Shown piece by piece: positions 54,095-62,419 of a stretch of DNA of 64,000 nt (the first letter of the stretch is position 1; every line of letters begins with the position of its first letter). The stretch covers positions 496,001 to 560,000 of the forward strand of contig JAWKNO010000002.1 in the NCBI GenBank assembly GCA_041391665.1, given 5' to 3'. The DNA comes from Bacteroidia bacterium. GTDB lineage: Bacteria; Bacteroidota; Bacteroidia; J057. The translations under genes were made by a program, and so were the position numbers. The notes below the pieces were generated by a model that had not been told where the DNA came from, did no database searches, and saw nothing but the letters and a program-made list of their open reading frames with translations.

Positions 54095-57000
54095 TCCGGA
54101 AATATACAAAAAATCCCCCTGCCACCAGCACAATTCCTGCTACTATTCCCCATATCCAAAACGGTATCCCTGTTTTTTGTAAAGGCTCCATGTCTCCTAT
54201 TGTGACAAATCCTCCCCACAAAAAAGGATCTTGCTGTGTGCGGAGAAGATGGAGTTTTGCCTGCTGAAGTGCCCGGTCTTTGGATTCTCCCAATGCAAGA
54301 TGGTGATAGTAGGATACCATCAGATCTGCACTTGCCTTGTCGTTGACGCGCCATAGGGTTGTGGTAATACTTCTGGCTCCTGCATAAGTAAAGGCCCGCG
54401 CCATGCTGGCAATCCCTTCACCGCGGTACAGCTGCCCCAGCCCTGTTTCGCAGGCTGAAAGTACAACAAGCTCAGCCTGCAGATGGAGATTGTACAGGTC
54501 TGCAACATAGAGTAGTTGTTTTCGGGCTGAATCCCCGGGGTCAGCGAAGGCTATATAGGAATATCGGGCGTCCCTGTCATCGGCCTTTCCATGGCTGGAA
54601 AGGTGAATCACTGCACGTGACGGGGCCGATTTGTAAAAATGGTCAACGGTGGCTTCGTCGCCGAGAACAGCTTTCCCCCCGGTGATAGATGCGATTTCTT
54701 TCGCTTCTTCCATATTGTAACGCAAAGGGCTGAAAGCTGTATTGGGTATTGATTTGCGATCCTTTTCTTTCTCTCCTTCCCCAAACTGCGGTGCAAAGGC
54801 TATAAATCCTTTCCCAACAGGCTGCGCTGCTTCTGCTTCTTTCCTCTCCCGATACAGGGTTGCCGAATAGTTATAACTGATAGCATGGTCTCTGAGAAGA
54901 TATGGCCACCGGGAGGGGGAATGGGTAAGATCCGCGGGCTCTGTCAACAATAACTCGAAAGGAAGGTAGCCCAGTACGCCATCTGGCACGATAACCAGCC
55001 TGGGGGGAAGTTTATCTTCTACGGGTTTAAGTAAATCCTGAAACAGGTTGGCAGATGTGATGGCGTATTGCTGGAGTAAGGTGGTCTTTTCTTTTTCGGT
55101 TTTTCCTGTCTCATAATGCCAGTCAAGGATACCTGATCTCAGGCTTGTTACCTGCTCCGTGAGGTTGGGGATTTTCATTTTTTGTGCCGTAAATTGATGT
55201 TTCGCCAGCACAAAAACATACACATTGCTGTCTCCTGTGAAAAAGGCTAGGAAGCCGGTCGTATCGGGTAAAACAGCCTGGATCTCGTCAATTTTTGCTG
55301 TTTTCTGATCATACCGGAGCCGGTAATATTGTGGATAGTTTACTTCCAGGCTTTGTTTTAATGAGTCGTATTGCTGGCGAAAAGTGAACCGGCTTTGCTC
55401 AAGCAAAGCTGCTTCGGCACTGTCTGGCCGGGTTGGTCCTTCTGCAGCATCGTATTGTTTTTTTTCTATCAGGTTCAGTTGGTCCTGTATATACCGCTCC
55501 TTTTCTATGACTGCCGCTGGAATTCCGGCAAATGCTTTGGCCTGTGATTCCTTCAGTGCTTCGAGAAGCAAATGCGCCTTGCTGCTCTCTGAGAGATGAA
55601 AGGCTTCTTGCAAATAACTGGTGTCGCTGGTCCATTCAAATAGTTTCCATGCGGTGCTGATTCCCGCTTCATATAGCTGGTAGTTATTCTCTTGCAATTG
55701 TTGGCGCGAACCCTGGGAAGAAATATCTGTGGCGATACGGCTGATCAGATCAAGCGTAAAGCGAAAGGTGCCTAATGCAGCGCGAAGTGCGGTGGTATCG
55801 CCCAATCGTTCTCCTTTATCTCTTAAAATCTCTGCTTTGGCCCAAAGTATTTTTGTGATCGAACCCGCAGCTGGTATTTCCCGGAGGAGTTCCGGATTTT
55901 CCTGAGGGGTTTGTGGGGAAAATGGGGGATATAAACACTGAATGGCCTGTGTGATCAGTGTTTCAGCCTGATCAAATTGTTGCTGCTTTTTTGCCAGAAT
56001 GGCCATATTCATATAAGTCCTGGCAGTTGTATAATGGTTGGGACCGTAAGTATTGAGCGCAATTTGTAAGGCTGTACGGTACTGATTTTCGGCTTTTATC
56101 CAATCATTTTCTTCTTCATACAGGCTTCCCAGCGCATAAAATACATAAATCAGATAAGGACTTTCTTCGCCATATTGGGAATTGTAATTATTGCTGGCTT
56201 TTTCAAAAGCTTGTTTTGCCTCAGGCAATTTGTGCTCATTAAAATAAATGAGCCCATGATTTAGTGCCAGTTGGCCGTTGAGTCCCAAATTGCCGGGAAA
56301 TAATTGGTGGTATATCTTTTCGGCTTCCTCCATATTCTCATGGGCCGAAGAAAAATCGCCTGATTCCATATAAGTCAGCGCGAGATTTTGATAAATCCCT
56401 GCCCGGACATTCTGATAATAAGCATGACTGCCGGCGTTGGTATACATCTGAATACTTTGGCGGTAATAGTCTATGGCTTTATCCAAATCCCGCTTTTCTT
56501 TGTAGGCATTTGCCAGTCGAAGGTAAATGTCGGCTACTCCTATATCGTCTGCCTGATTTTTGCGGTAAATATCCAGGGCATCTTCGTAAAGTCCGAGTGC
56601 TTCTTCCGAACGACCCAGCAGGAGGAGGGCGTCGCCAAGATAGGACTGTGTTTTTGCTGTGTAGGGATAATCGCCGGGAAAATTTTCATAGAGAAAGTCG
56701 GCTGCTTTGCGAAAATATACCACAGCTTCAAGGGGGCGCTGAAGATGATTGAGTGTGTTGCCCAGGTTATTGTAGATTTTTGCCAGTCTGTCAGATGTGG
56801 TGGGGGAGTATGATTCGGCTACCGGCAGCGTCTTTTTATAAACGGTTAGTGCTTCTTCATACCGTCTGATTCTGTCCAGAATAACCCCCGTATTTACCAG
56901 AGACTTCAAAAACTCGGAGGAATCCAGAACAGCTAAAGCCTGGTTTGCTTCGTGGGCATTGTTGTAATGAGCAAGCGCCGAATCCATTTTATTTTCCCTG

Positions 57001-57359
57001 AAATCTTCCCCTGCCAGCAGATTTTCTGTTCGGATAAAAAACAGAGAACCCCTGTCATTATGGCTATTTAGCAGAGCGGAAAGCGTATCGAGGTGGCTTC
57101 CTGCTTCAGCAGTTTGTTTGTTTTTTTGCAGGAGTCCTACGAGTTTCAGCCGTTCCTCCATTTGAGCTGCCAGACTATCTGCCGGGAGGTTTGAAAGCCG
57201 AAGCCGGGCAAGCTTGATTTCTTCTTCAGGTGAAATGGACTCAATCATGTCCTGCCCGGATGCCGGCTGTGTCGGCTTTGGGGAGTGTGTTATATCCCCT
57301 CCACATCCCATTAGGATACAGAATATCAGGAAAAGCCGGGAAAACATCGGACAGGACAT
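54039..57359 (-). CDS. TPR-CHAT domain lipoprotein (caspase-like protease family)
   Basis: About 1106 residues from ATG 57359 (ATG 57347 is also possible). A lipobox FCILMGC is followed by 8-10 TPR units (YEEALTVYKKTLPVAESY..., RAALQIALNTYGPNHYTTAR-type) to about residue 480, a helical linker, and a C-terminal CHAT domain (~800-1040). The caspase-like dyad is present: His923 in VIHLSSHGKADD and Cys970 in VVLSACETGLGQLYRGEG; GIASMARAFTYAGARSITTTLWRVND follows. A C-terminal hydrophobic helix (WIWGIVAGIVLVAGGFFVYF) gives a second membrane anchor. CHAT proteins with TPRs cleave partner proteins when triggered; the partner is unknown. The Cys-rich lipoprotein directly upstream is a candidate. Confidence 0.88.
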   Translation of the reverse strand: MSCPMFSRLFLIFCILMGCGGDITHSPKPTQPASGQDMIESISPEEEIKLARLRLSNLPADSLAAQMEERLKLVGLLQKNKQTAEAGSHLDTLSALLNSHNDRGSLFFIRTENLLAGEDFRENKMDSALAHYNNAHEANQALAVLDSSEFLKSLVNTGVILDRIRRYEEALTVYKKTLPVAESYSPTTSDRLAKIYNNLGNTLNHLQRPLEAVVYFRKAADFLYENFPGDYPYTAKTQSYLGDALLLLGRSEEALGLYEDALDIYRKNQADDIGVADIYLRLANAYKEKRDLDKAIDYYRQSIQMYTNAGSHAYYQNVRAGIYQNLALTYMESGDFSSAHENMEEAEKIYHQLFPGNLGLNGQLALNHGLIYFNEHKLPEAKQAFEKASNNYNSQYGEESPYLIYVFYALGSLYEEENDWIKAENQYRTALQIALNTYGPNHYTTARTYMNMAILAKKQQQFDQAETLITQAIQCLYPPFSPQTPQENPELLREIPAAGSITKILWAKAEILRDKGERLGDTTALRAALGTFRFTLDLISRIATDISSQGSRQQLQENNYQLYEAGISTAWKLFEWTSDTSYLQEAFHLSESSKAHLLLEALKESQAKAFAGIPAAVIEKERYIQDQLNLIEKKQYDAAEGPTRPDSAEAALLEQSRFTFRQQYDSLKQSLEVNYPQYYRLRYDQKTAKIDEIQAVLPDTTGFLAFFTGDSNVYVFVLAKHQFTAQKMKIPNLTEQVTSLRSGILDWHYETGKTEKEKTTLLQQYAITSANLFQDLLKPVEDKLPPRLVIVPDGVLGYLPFELLLTEPADLTHSPSRWPYLLRDHAISYNYSATLYRERKEAEAAQPVGKGFIAFAPQFGEGEKEKDRKSIPNTAFSPLRYNMEEAKEIASITGGKAVLGDEATVDHFYKSAPSRAVIHLSSHGKADDRDARYSYIAFADPGDSARKQLLYVADLYNLHLQAELVVLSACETGLGQLYRGEGIASMARAFTYAGARSITTTLWRVNDKASADLMVSYYHHLALGESKDRALQQAKLHLLRTQQDPFLWGGFVTIGDMEPLQKTGIPFWIWGIVAGIVLVAGGFFVYFRNEYYSRKHRTSPGTGPII

Positions 57360-57404
57360 GTGATTGGTTACATCCGTCAGGTATAACAACCTGAATGAAA
57401 CAGA

Positions 57405-57950
57405 CTAGTTTAGAGAAATGCGCGTTGCAAAAAGCGTCTCACCCGTGTAGGCAAACCGGATAATTTTTCCATTTGTCTGAGACCTGACAATGGTGATGAA
57501 GTAGGGTTTTTTTCCTTCGTTGAGATAACCTCTGGTAAAATAATTATCGCCGGAAAGAAGGTTTTGGCCCGAAAGTTTCAGGTCTTCAAAACTCGCACTA
57601 TGCAGGGTCATGATGATATTGGCATCATTGCCCGGATCGAGCTGATAAGCATTGCTATCGTCAAGACTTGCACATTCAACCAAATCTATCGGGTCACCAC
57701 TTGGCGGTGGTTCCGGAATGGAAATGGTATCATTGGAGGGGAGTGTGGATTTGTCTGCTGTATTTCGCACTTCCTGATCTGCGAGACTGACGCAGGTGCA
57801 GCCTTCCGGGCAGCATACCGAATTGTCGGAAGTGTTGACTGTAATACGAGTCTGGCCTTCCTTGCAGTTGTCAGGAGTAAGCAGTTCACAACTCCAGGCA
57901 AATAATCCAACCAGAACAAAGGTTAGTGGCAGGTAGAATGGTTTCGTCAT
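57405..57950 (-). CDS. Uncharacterised Cys-rich lipoprotein
   Basis: This 181-residue protein has signal and lipobox LFAWSC. The mature N-terminal part has six cysteines in a short space (DNCKEGQTRITVNTSDNSVCCPEGCTC), as for disulfide-rich folds, then a Ser/Pro/Asp linker and a C-terminal domain of about 90 residues (IIMTLHSASFEDLKLSGQNLL...FITIVRSQTNGKIIRFAYTGETLF). I do not recognise a family. The end is 45 bp upstream of the CHAT gene on the same strand, suggesting joint expression. Confidence 0.65.
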   Translation of the reverse strand: MTKPFYLPLTFVLVGLFAWSCELLTPDNCKEGQTRITVNTSDNSVCCPEGCTCVSLADQEVRNTADKSTLPSNDTISIPEPPPSGDPIDLVECASLDDSNAYQLDPGNDANIIMTLHSASFEDLKLSGQNLLSGDNYFTRGYLNEGKKPYFITIVRSQTNGKIIRFAYTGETLFATRISLN

Positions 57951-58059
57951 TGTAAATTTTTTTTTCAGGATTAGAATTGAGCTGGCTATCAGGTAGCCAA
58001 TTTACATACGAATAACGTTATCCGGAAGAAATCCTTATTTTGCAGCCCAAAATCATTGT

Positions 58060-58413
58060 ATGAATAAAATCTATACACTGGCAACCTGCACGACCAGTCA
58101 GCGCATTCTGAAAGAAATCGCTCCCGGCCCTGAATTTGAATTCCAGAACATCAAAGAGGAAAATATTACGCCGGAGCAACTGGACGAGTTGTACCAGATG
58201 ACTGGTTCTTATGAAGCTTTGTTTAGCAAGCGCGCATTAAAATACAAAGACTGGGGATTAAACAAAATGACACTGACGGAAGCGGATTACCGGCGATACA
58301 TTTTGGAGGAATACACATTTCTGAAGCGGCCTGTCATTGTAGCGGGTAAAGAGATATTTATCGGGAATGCCCCTAAAGTGGTGGAGGCAGCAAAGAAGGT
58401 GATTCAGTCGTGA
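58060..58413 (+). CDS. ArsC/Spx-like thioredoxin-fold protein
   Basis: This 117-residue protein shows the ArsC-family start IYTLATCTTSQRILKEI, with Cys10 but Ser13 where arsenate reductases or Spx may hold a second Cys, then LFSKRALKYKDWGL, TEADYRRYILEEYTFLKRPVIVAGKEIFIG, the Pro-bearing RPV segment and C-terminal helix. A single-cysteine protein could act as a glutaredoxin-dependent reductase. It is not near an ars operon, so arsenate as substrate is not supported. Divergent from the Cys-rich lipoprotein. Confidence 0.8.
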   Translation: MNKIYTLATCTTSQRILKEIAPGPEFEFQNIKEENITPEQLDELYQMTGSYEALFSKRALKYKDWGLNKMTLTEADYRRYILEEYTFLKRPVIVAGKEIFIGNAPKVVEAAKKVIQS

Positions 58414-58538
58414 TTGTTTTAGAAGTAAACTTCCGTTGACCTGCTCACACTTAGGATTTATTTCCAACGTTATATAGGGGAAGTTTTCTCATTGGGAAAT
58501 CACACAAAAACTCCGATCTTGGTTCTAAATTAAATACG

Positions 58539-59243
58539 TTGACAAAACAAAGCTATATTTTTTCCTTGCTTCTGACTTTCTCCGCGCTATTTCTGCTGCG
58601 CTGCAACCAGACAAGGGATGTGATTCTGCCACATACCACTACCATTTTTCCTGTCACAAAAGGACAATACCGGATCAGTGAAGTGATTGATACTACGTTC
58701 AATACAGGCGGACCCGTCGCTGCCCGTTTCTATAAAAGGGAAGAAATCAGCGGTACAGAAACGGATCTTACGGGCAGACCTCTCTACAGACTTGATATTT
58801 ACCATTCCGATTTTGACCGTGGCGAGGACTACGACTGGAAATATTATCTTCTGGGAACGGTGTATTATGAGCCAGCTTCATCGGGAGACTATTATGCAGA
58901 ACGTACCGAAAACAATGTGCGTATCCAGGTTCTGAAGTTTCCTGTGCATACTTTAGTAAGCTGGAACGGCAATCTTTACAACAATCTCGGTGCTCAGGAA
59001 TTTTATTACGGGAATATAGATACCTCCGTGGTTGTCAAAGGGGTGACCTATGATCATTGTGTAATGGTGGTACAGGAAAATACAAAAGGGCTGATACGTC
59101 AGTCGCTGGCGTATGAAATCTATGCCCCCGAAATAGGTCTTGTCAAAAAATATAATCGCACTCTTGTCAATGATGGCGCGATGGGCGAATTTAACCCCGA
59201 CAAAAGCCGCATCTATATCGAAGAATTAGTTGAGCATAATTAA
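58539..59243 (+). CDS. Uncharacterised lipoprotein
   Basis: This 234-residue lipoprotein has lipobox ALFLLRC. The only reasonable start is TTG 58539 (no ATG in frame between upstream stops and the signal peptide). The mature protein contains PVTKGQYRISEVIDTTF, RLDIYHSDFDRGEDYDWKYYLLGTVYYEP and EIYAPEIGLVKKYNRTLV, the last resembling the end of small Bacteroidota lipoproteins that hold a beta-sandwich. Function unknown. It is followed by another exported protein 1 bp after its stop, so the two form an operon. Confidence 0.72.
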   Translation: MTKQSYIFSLLLTFSALFLLRCNQTRDVILPHTTTIFPVTKGQYRISEVIDTTFNTGGPVAARFYKREEISGTETDLTGRPLYRLDIYHSDFDRGEDYDWKYYLLGTVYYEPASSGDYYAERTENNVRIQVLKFPVHTLVSWNGNLYNNLGAQEFYYGNIDTSVVVKGVTYDHCVMVVQENTKGLIRQSLAYEIYAPEIGLVKKYNRTLVNDGAMGEFNPDKSRIYIEELVEHN

Positions 59244-59244
59244 T

Positions 59245-59979
59245 ATGATTATTACCCCCGCTTCCTGTCTGTCTGCTTTTCTTACGAAATGTGGCAATTA
59301 TCTTCATGTTGTTTTGATTTTGTTGGTGGGACTAACAGGATCGGCTTATAGCCAAAATGAAATACTCCGAGGAAAACAGGTAGGATTATATATCAGTGGA
59401 AAAGATTTTGAAATTCCGGAGGAGCAGAACATTGCGATCACCCAATTTCTAACTATAGGCGATGATCGTTCTTATGCGGGAAAGCTCAAATCAGAATTTA
59501 TGATACGGGTTGGGTGGATGCTTTCGGAGCAACTGCAGGTTCTCTCAGGTGCGGATTCTATCCACTTTCTCAATGCGGATCTTCCCAAAGGCAAAGCCAT
59601 GCAGGAATCCTGGGATGCGGAACGCAGTCGCCTGGTAAGACCAGGTGAGGTATTAAAGGAATTGGATTACATTCTTGTACTTTCACCATTTTCGATGACC
59701 ACCCGCATTCATAAGTCGGTATTTATCCGCAGTAACCGCATGGTCACCGACCGGGTAACGGTTCGTATGTCCGATATGCGTATTACCCAGTTTCAGCTTT
59801 CTGACCTTTCTGCCGTCCGCAATTATCATATTTGTTTTGACGAACAAACCAGCGAAAAACCTGAGAAGATGTATTTTGATTTTTATCAGGAAAAATCGCC
59901 TGTAGGGAAATACATAAGTTTTTTGTTTTCCCGGTGGTGGGGGGCATTCCTCATTGAAAGGCCCGAATTTTGCCAGTAG
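59245..59979 (+). CDS. Uncharacterised exported protein
   Basis: About 244 residues from ATG 59245, 1 bp after the preceding stop. A hydrophobic signal-like stretch (HVVLILLVGLTGSAYSQ) ends in a typical cleavage site. The mature part has QNIAITQFLTIGDDRSYAGKLKSEFMIRVGWMLSEQLQ, LNADLPKGKAMQESW and a Phe/Trp-rich C-terminal end (RWWGAFLIERPEFCQ). No family is recognised. The TAG stop at 59977-59979 lies inside the first hairpin of the 27-bp array that follows. Confidence 0.7.
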   Translation: MIITPASCLSAFLTKCGNYLHVVLILLVGLTGSAYSQNEILRGKQVGLYISGKDFEIPEEQNIAITQFLTIGDDRSYAGKLKSEFMIRVGWMLSEQLQVLSGADSIHFLNADLPKGKAMQESWDAERSRLVRPGEVLKELDYILVLSPFSMTTRIHKSVFIRSNRMVTDRVTVRMSDMRITQFQLSDLSAVRNYHICFDEQTSEKPEKMYFDFYQEKSPVGKYISFLFSRWWGAFLIERPEFCQ

Positions 59980-60164
59980 AGCCAGATTATTATCTGGCTC
60001 TAAAACATCCAGATTATTATCTGGCTCTAAAACATCCAGATTATTATCTGGCTCTAAAACATCCAGATTATTATCTGGCTCTAAAACATCCAGATTATTA
60101 TCTGGCTCTAAAACATCCAGATAATTATCTGGCTCTAAAACATCCAGATTATTATCTGGCTCTA
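59977..60164. repeat. Array of seven 27-bp palindromic repeats between convergent genes
   Basis: Seven copies spaced exactly 27 bp apart (CCAGAT starts at 59982, 60009, 60036, 60063, 60090, 60117 and 60144), each with CCAGAT-TATT-ATCTGG and the joint TCTAAAACAT. The sixth copy, CCAGATAATTATCTGG, is a perfect 16-bp palindrome. The outer copies extend to TAGAGCCAGAT...ATCTGGCTCTA, so the TAG that ends the plus gene and the TAG that ends the minus gene are the outermost three bases of the array. No spacers and no cas genes, so not a CRISPR. 27 bp equals 9 codons, so all frames stay open through it. Confidence 0.9.
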
Positions 60165-60938
60165 CCGCCACATGCTCAATGTCGATACGCCGGGGGTGCT
60201 GTAGCTTTCAGCAAGATATTCGGCGTAGGCTTCCCGGTAATTTTCCTGAACATAGTTTTCGTCTATTCCTCCAATATAGTGGAAGGCGAATCCCAATGCT
60301 GCGAGACTAAACAAATGCCCGATTTCGTGTTTGAGCAGATGTTCCCAACCCGGATTGATAAAGATGAAATTGCCCATATTCAACCCTGAAAATCCTTTTA
60401 CCGGACGAATCAACCCTCCATACATGGTAAAGCTGCAACTTCGCAGATCAATATACAATTTCACCCGCAAGCCCCTGAGTACCGGATAAATATATCCAAG
60501 TGGTGCAGCCATAAGGTTGATGAGGTAAATCATCATGCCCGGGTAGGTGACCAGCCATGACATCGGCAAAAGCCAGTTGAGCCAGCCGATCACGGTATGA
60601 TAGACCCTGTGGCGAGATACCGGGAGAAAGGCAGCGAGCATAATAATCACGGCAATGGCTCCCGAAACGGTGATATTCTCCGTGAAGAAAAACAACAAAA
60701 TTCCATTCAATCCGGCATTGAGCCCGACAATGGCGCCACGCATCCATTCTCCGGCTGTAGTGCGTTGAAATTTGCTTGCCAGCGCGTACAGCAGCGTAAA
60801 GTGCAAAAGAATCACAGCAAAAATGGCCGCAAGGCCAAAACTATCTGCGGTCTGCAGGATCAGAAAATACAGCCAGGTAGACGCAAGAGACATGGCCGCC
60901 CCAAAAGGGCTTGCCGTAAGATGTTTACGATGAGGCAT
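60162..60938 (-). CDS. Putative membrane zinc metallopeptidase with HExxH motif
   Basis: This 258-residue protein has about five hydrophobic segments (residues ~15-35, 37-57, 73-86, 88-107, 118-150), then a soluble end with FINPGWEHLLKHEIGHLFSLAALG (His204-Glu205-Ile-Gly-His208) and REAYAEYLAESY, where Glu236, Glu240 or Glu244 could be the third zinc ligand. The HEIGH core is typical of gluzincin-like membrane proteases, but I cannot name a family. Its stop is inside the palindromic array. It is 5 bp downstream of rfbB on the same strand. Confidence 0.68.
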   Translation of the reverse strand: MPHRKHLTASPFGAAMSLASTWLYFLILQTADSFGLAAIFAVILLHFTLLYALASKFQRTTAGEWMRGAIVGLNAGLNGILLFFFTENITVSGAIAVIIMLAAFLPVSRHRVYHTVIGWLNWLLPMSWLVTYPGMMIYLINLMAAPLGYIYPVLRGLRVKLYIDLRSCSFTMYGGLIRPVKGFSGLNMGNFIFINPGWEHLLKHEIGHLFSLAALGFAFHYIGGIDENYVQENYREAYAEYLAESYSTPGVSTLSMWR

Positions 60939-60943
60939 TTACG

Positions 60944-62002
60944 TTAAGTTAATCGTTGTCCGTATTGCTGCTCGTAGTAGTAGCGGTAAGCTCCGGACCT
61001 TACACTTTCGATCCAACCGGAGTTGCTGAGATACCAGTCAACGGTTTTTTCGAGTCCTTCTTCAAAATTTACACTGGGTGTCCATCCCAGTTGTGTTACA
61101 AGTTTCGTAGGATCGATCGCATATCGCATGTCGTGTCCCGGACGATCGGTTACATAGGTGATAAGCTTTTCTGAGCTTCCTGTTTCGCGTCCAAGCTTTT
61201 TATCCATCAGACGGCACATCAGGCGGATCAGGTCGATATTTTTCCATTCATTTTGTCCGCCGATATTATAGGTTTCTCCAATTTCCCCTTTATGAAAAAT
61301 AACATCAATGGCACGGCAATGATCCACTACCCAAAGCCAGTCCCGGATATTTTCGCCTTTTCCATATACCGGCAAAGGCTTTTCTTCATAAATATTGGCG
61401 ATAAAAAGGGGGATAAGTTTTTCCGGAAACTGATAGGCGCCGTAGTTGTTGGAGCAATTGCTCATGATGAAGGGAAATCCGTACGTATTTCCATAGGCTC
61501 TGACAAAGTGGTCGGAACTGGCTTTTGATGCGGAATATGGGCTTTGAGGGTCATAGGGCGTATTCTCCAGAAAAAATCCATGGTCCCCCAGTGAACCATA
61601 TACCTCATCGGTGGAAACATGATAAAACAATCTGTCCTGATTTCCTTTCCAGAACTTACGGGCAGTGTTGAGCAGGTTCACAGTTCCGATCACATTGGTT
61701 TGTACAAAAGCAAGCGGATCCAGTATGCTCCGATCCACATGACTTTCTGCTGCCAGATGGATGACATGAGTGATATCGTATGATTCAAAAATAGACGTCA
61801 ACTGCTCCGGATCACAGATATCGCCTTTGATAAATGTATAACCCGGGTGGTTTTCCACATCACGAAGGTTTTCCAGATTTCCGGCATAGGTAAGTTTGTC
61901 CAGATTGAAAATACGATAGTCAGGATAATGGTTGATAAAATGCCTGACAAGATGTGAGCCGATAAACCCCGCGCCTCCGGTAATAAGTATATGCTTATTC
62001 AT
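60944..62002 (-). CDS. rfbB: dTDP-glucose 4,6-dehydratase
   Basis: This 352-residue short-chain dehydrogenase makes dTDP-4-keto-6-deoxyglucose for surface polysaccharides. NAD-binding LITGGAGFIGSHLVR is at the start, LAAESHVDRSI and VSTDEVYGSLG hold the catalytic Thr/Asp/Glu, and YSASKASSDHFVRAY the catalytic Tyr-Lys. RDWLWVVDHCRAIDVI and YNIGGQNEWKNIDL are also typical. The other rfb genes (rfbA, C, D) are not in the window; the gene stands with the HExxH membrane protein. Confidence 0.95.
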   Translation of the reverse strand: MNKHILITGGAGFIGSHLVRHFINHYPDYRIFNLDKLTYAGNLENLRDVENHPGYTFIKGDICDPEQLTSIFESYDITHVIHLAAESHVDRSILDPLAFVQTNVIGTVNLLNTARKFWKGNQDRLFYHVSTDEVYGSLGDHGFFLENTPYDPQSPYSASKASSDHFVRAYGNTYGFPFIMSNCSNNYGAYQFPEKLIPLFIANIYEEKPLPVYGKGENIRDWLWVVDHCRAIDVIFHKGEIGETYNIGGQNEWKNIDLIRLMCRLMDKKLGRETGSSEKLITYVTDRPGHDMRYAIDPTKLVTQLGWTPSVNFEEGLEKTVDWYLSNSGWIESVRSGAYRYYYEQQYGQRLT

Positions 62003-62127
62003 GAGCAGTCTTCAAATATTTAGCACTAAAGTAGAGCACTTTCGCAAATTAACCAGACCCTTTGTTTGTTAATCATTACAGCAAACGAAACTCTGTGCCC
62101 GATTGTTGGCTTTGAATGTATAACATA

Positions 62128-62158
62128 AAAACACCCGGGCCAAAACCCGGGTGGCAGA
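62128..62158 (-). terminator. Strong minus-strand terminator without an obvious gene
   Basis: Stem CACCCGGG (62132-62139) / CCCGGGTG (62146-62153), loop CCAAAA. On the minus strand the stem is followed by TTTTTATG (A-run 62127-62131). The transcript it would end comes from 62160-62420, where no convincing protein gene is seen (a 66-codon TTG-start frame ends at 62159). It may end a small RNA. Confidence 0.7.
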
Positions 62159-62419
62159 TTACACAATTTTAAGAAAATATCGCAAACTAACTAAAAAGGT
62201 CATTACGCTTTCTACGCAAAAATACCCGATGATAGTTACATAATTGTACGAAGGAGAGAATTTATTACCTGTACTTTTGGGGTTACGCAGATAGGGAGAA
62301 ATACCTAAATGGCTGATAAATAACTGGTTTTTGAACAACACCCACCCGTGGTTAAACAAATTAAACTACTTACTAACAGCTATTAGGTTGGACAATCCGA
62401 TTATACGTACTTTTGAATC
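62159..62419. other. Gap between rfbB region and PKD gene without a convincing gene
   Basis: Together with 62003-62127 this is the longest gap (417 bp). It holds the orphan terminator and the PKD promoter at its ends. A 66-codon minus-strand frame (62159-62359) with a TTG start and no recognisable domain could be chance. The AT-rich remainder (62160-62380) shows no tRNA or riboswitch shape I can recognise. Confidence 0.5.
62387..62415 (+). promoter_or_regulatory. Predicted promoter of the PKD adhesin gene
   Basis: GTTG (62387-62390, three of four to TTTG), 17 nt, then TACTTTTG (62408-62415), an exact -7 match. The ATG at 62420 is only 4 nt further, so the mRNA would be leaderless or nearly so. 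Confidence 0.5.

Noticed and set aside
59977..60164. CRISPR array
   Set aside because: The repeats are directly adjacent with constant joints, there are no variable spacers and no cas genes.
59683..60171. Minus-strand frame with (DNNLDVLEP)n repeats
   Set aside because: Same array read on the other strand, then antisense of the 59245-59979 gene; no start context or domain.
59970..60389. Plus-strand frame with (ALKHPDYYL)n repeats
   Set aside because: It is the 27-bp array read in an open frame and runs into the antisense of the HExxH gene. Because 27 is a multiple of 3, any frame stays open.
62159..62359. 66-codon minus-strand frame as a protein gene
   Set aside because: TTG start, no signal or domain. 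Kept only as a possible transcript because of the terminator after it.
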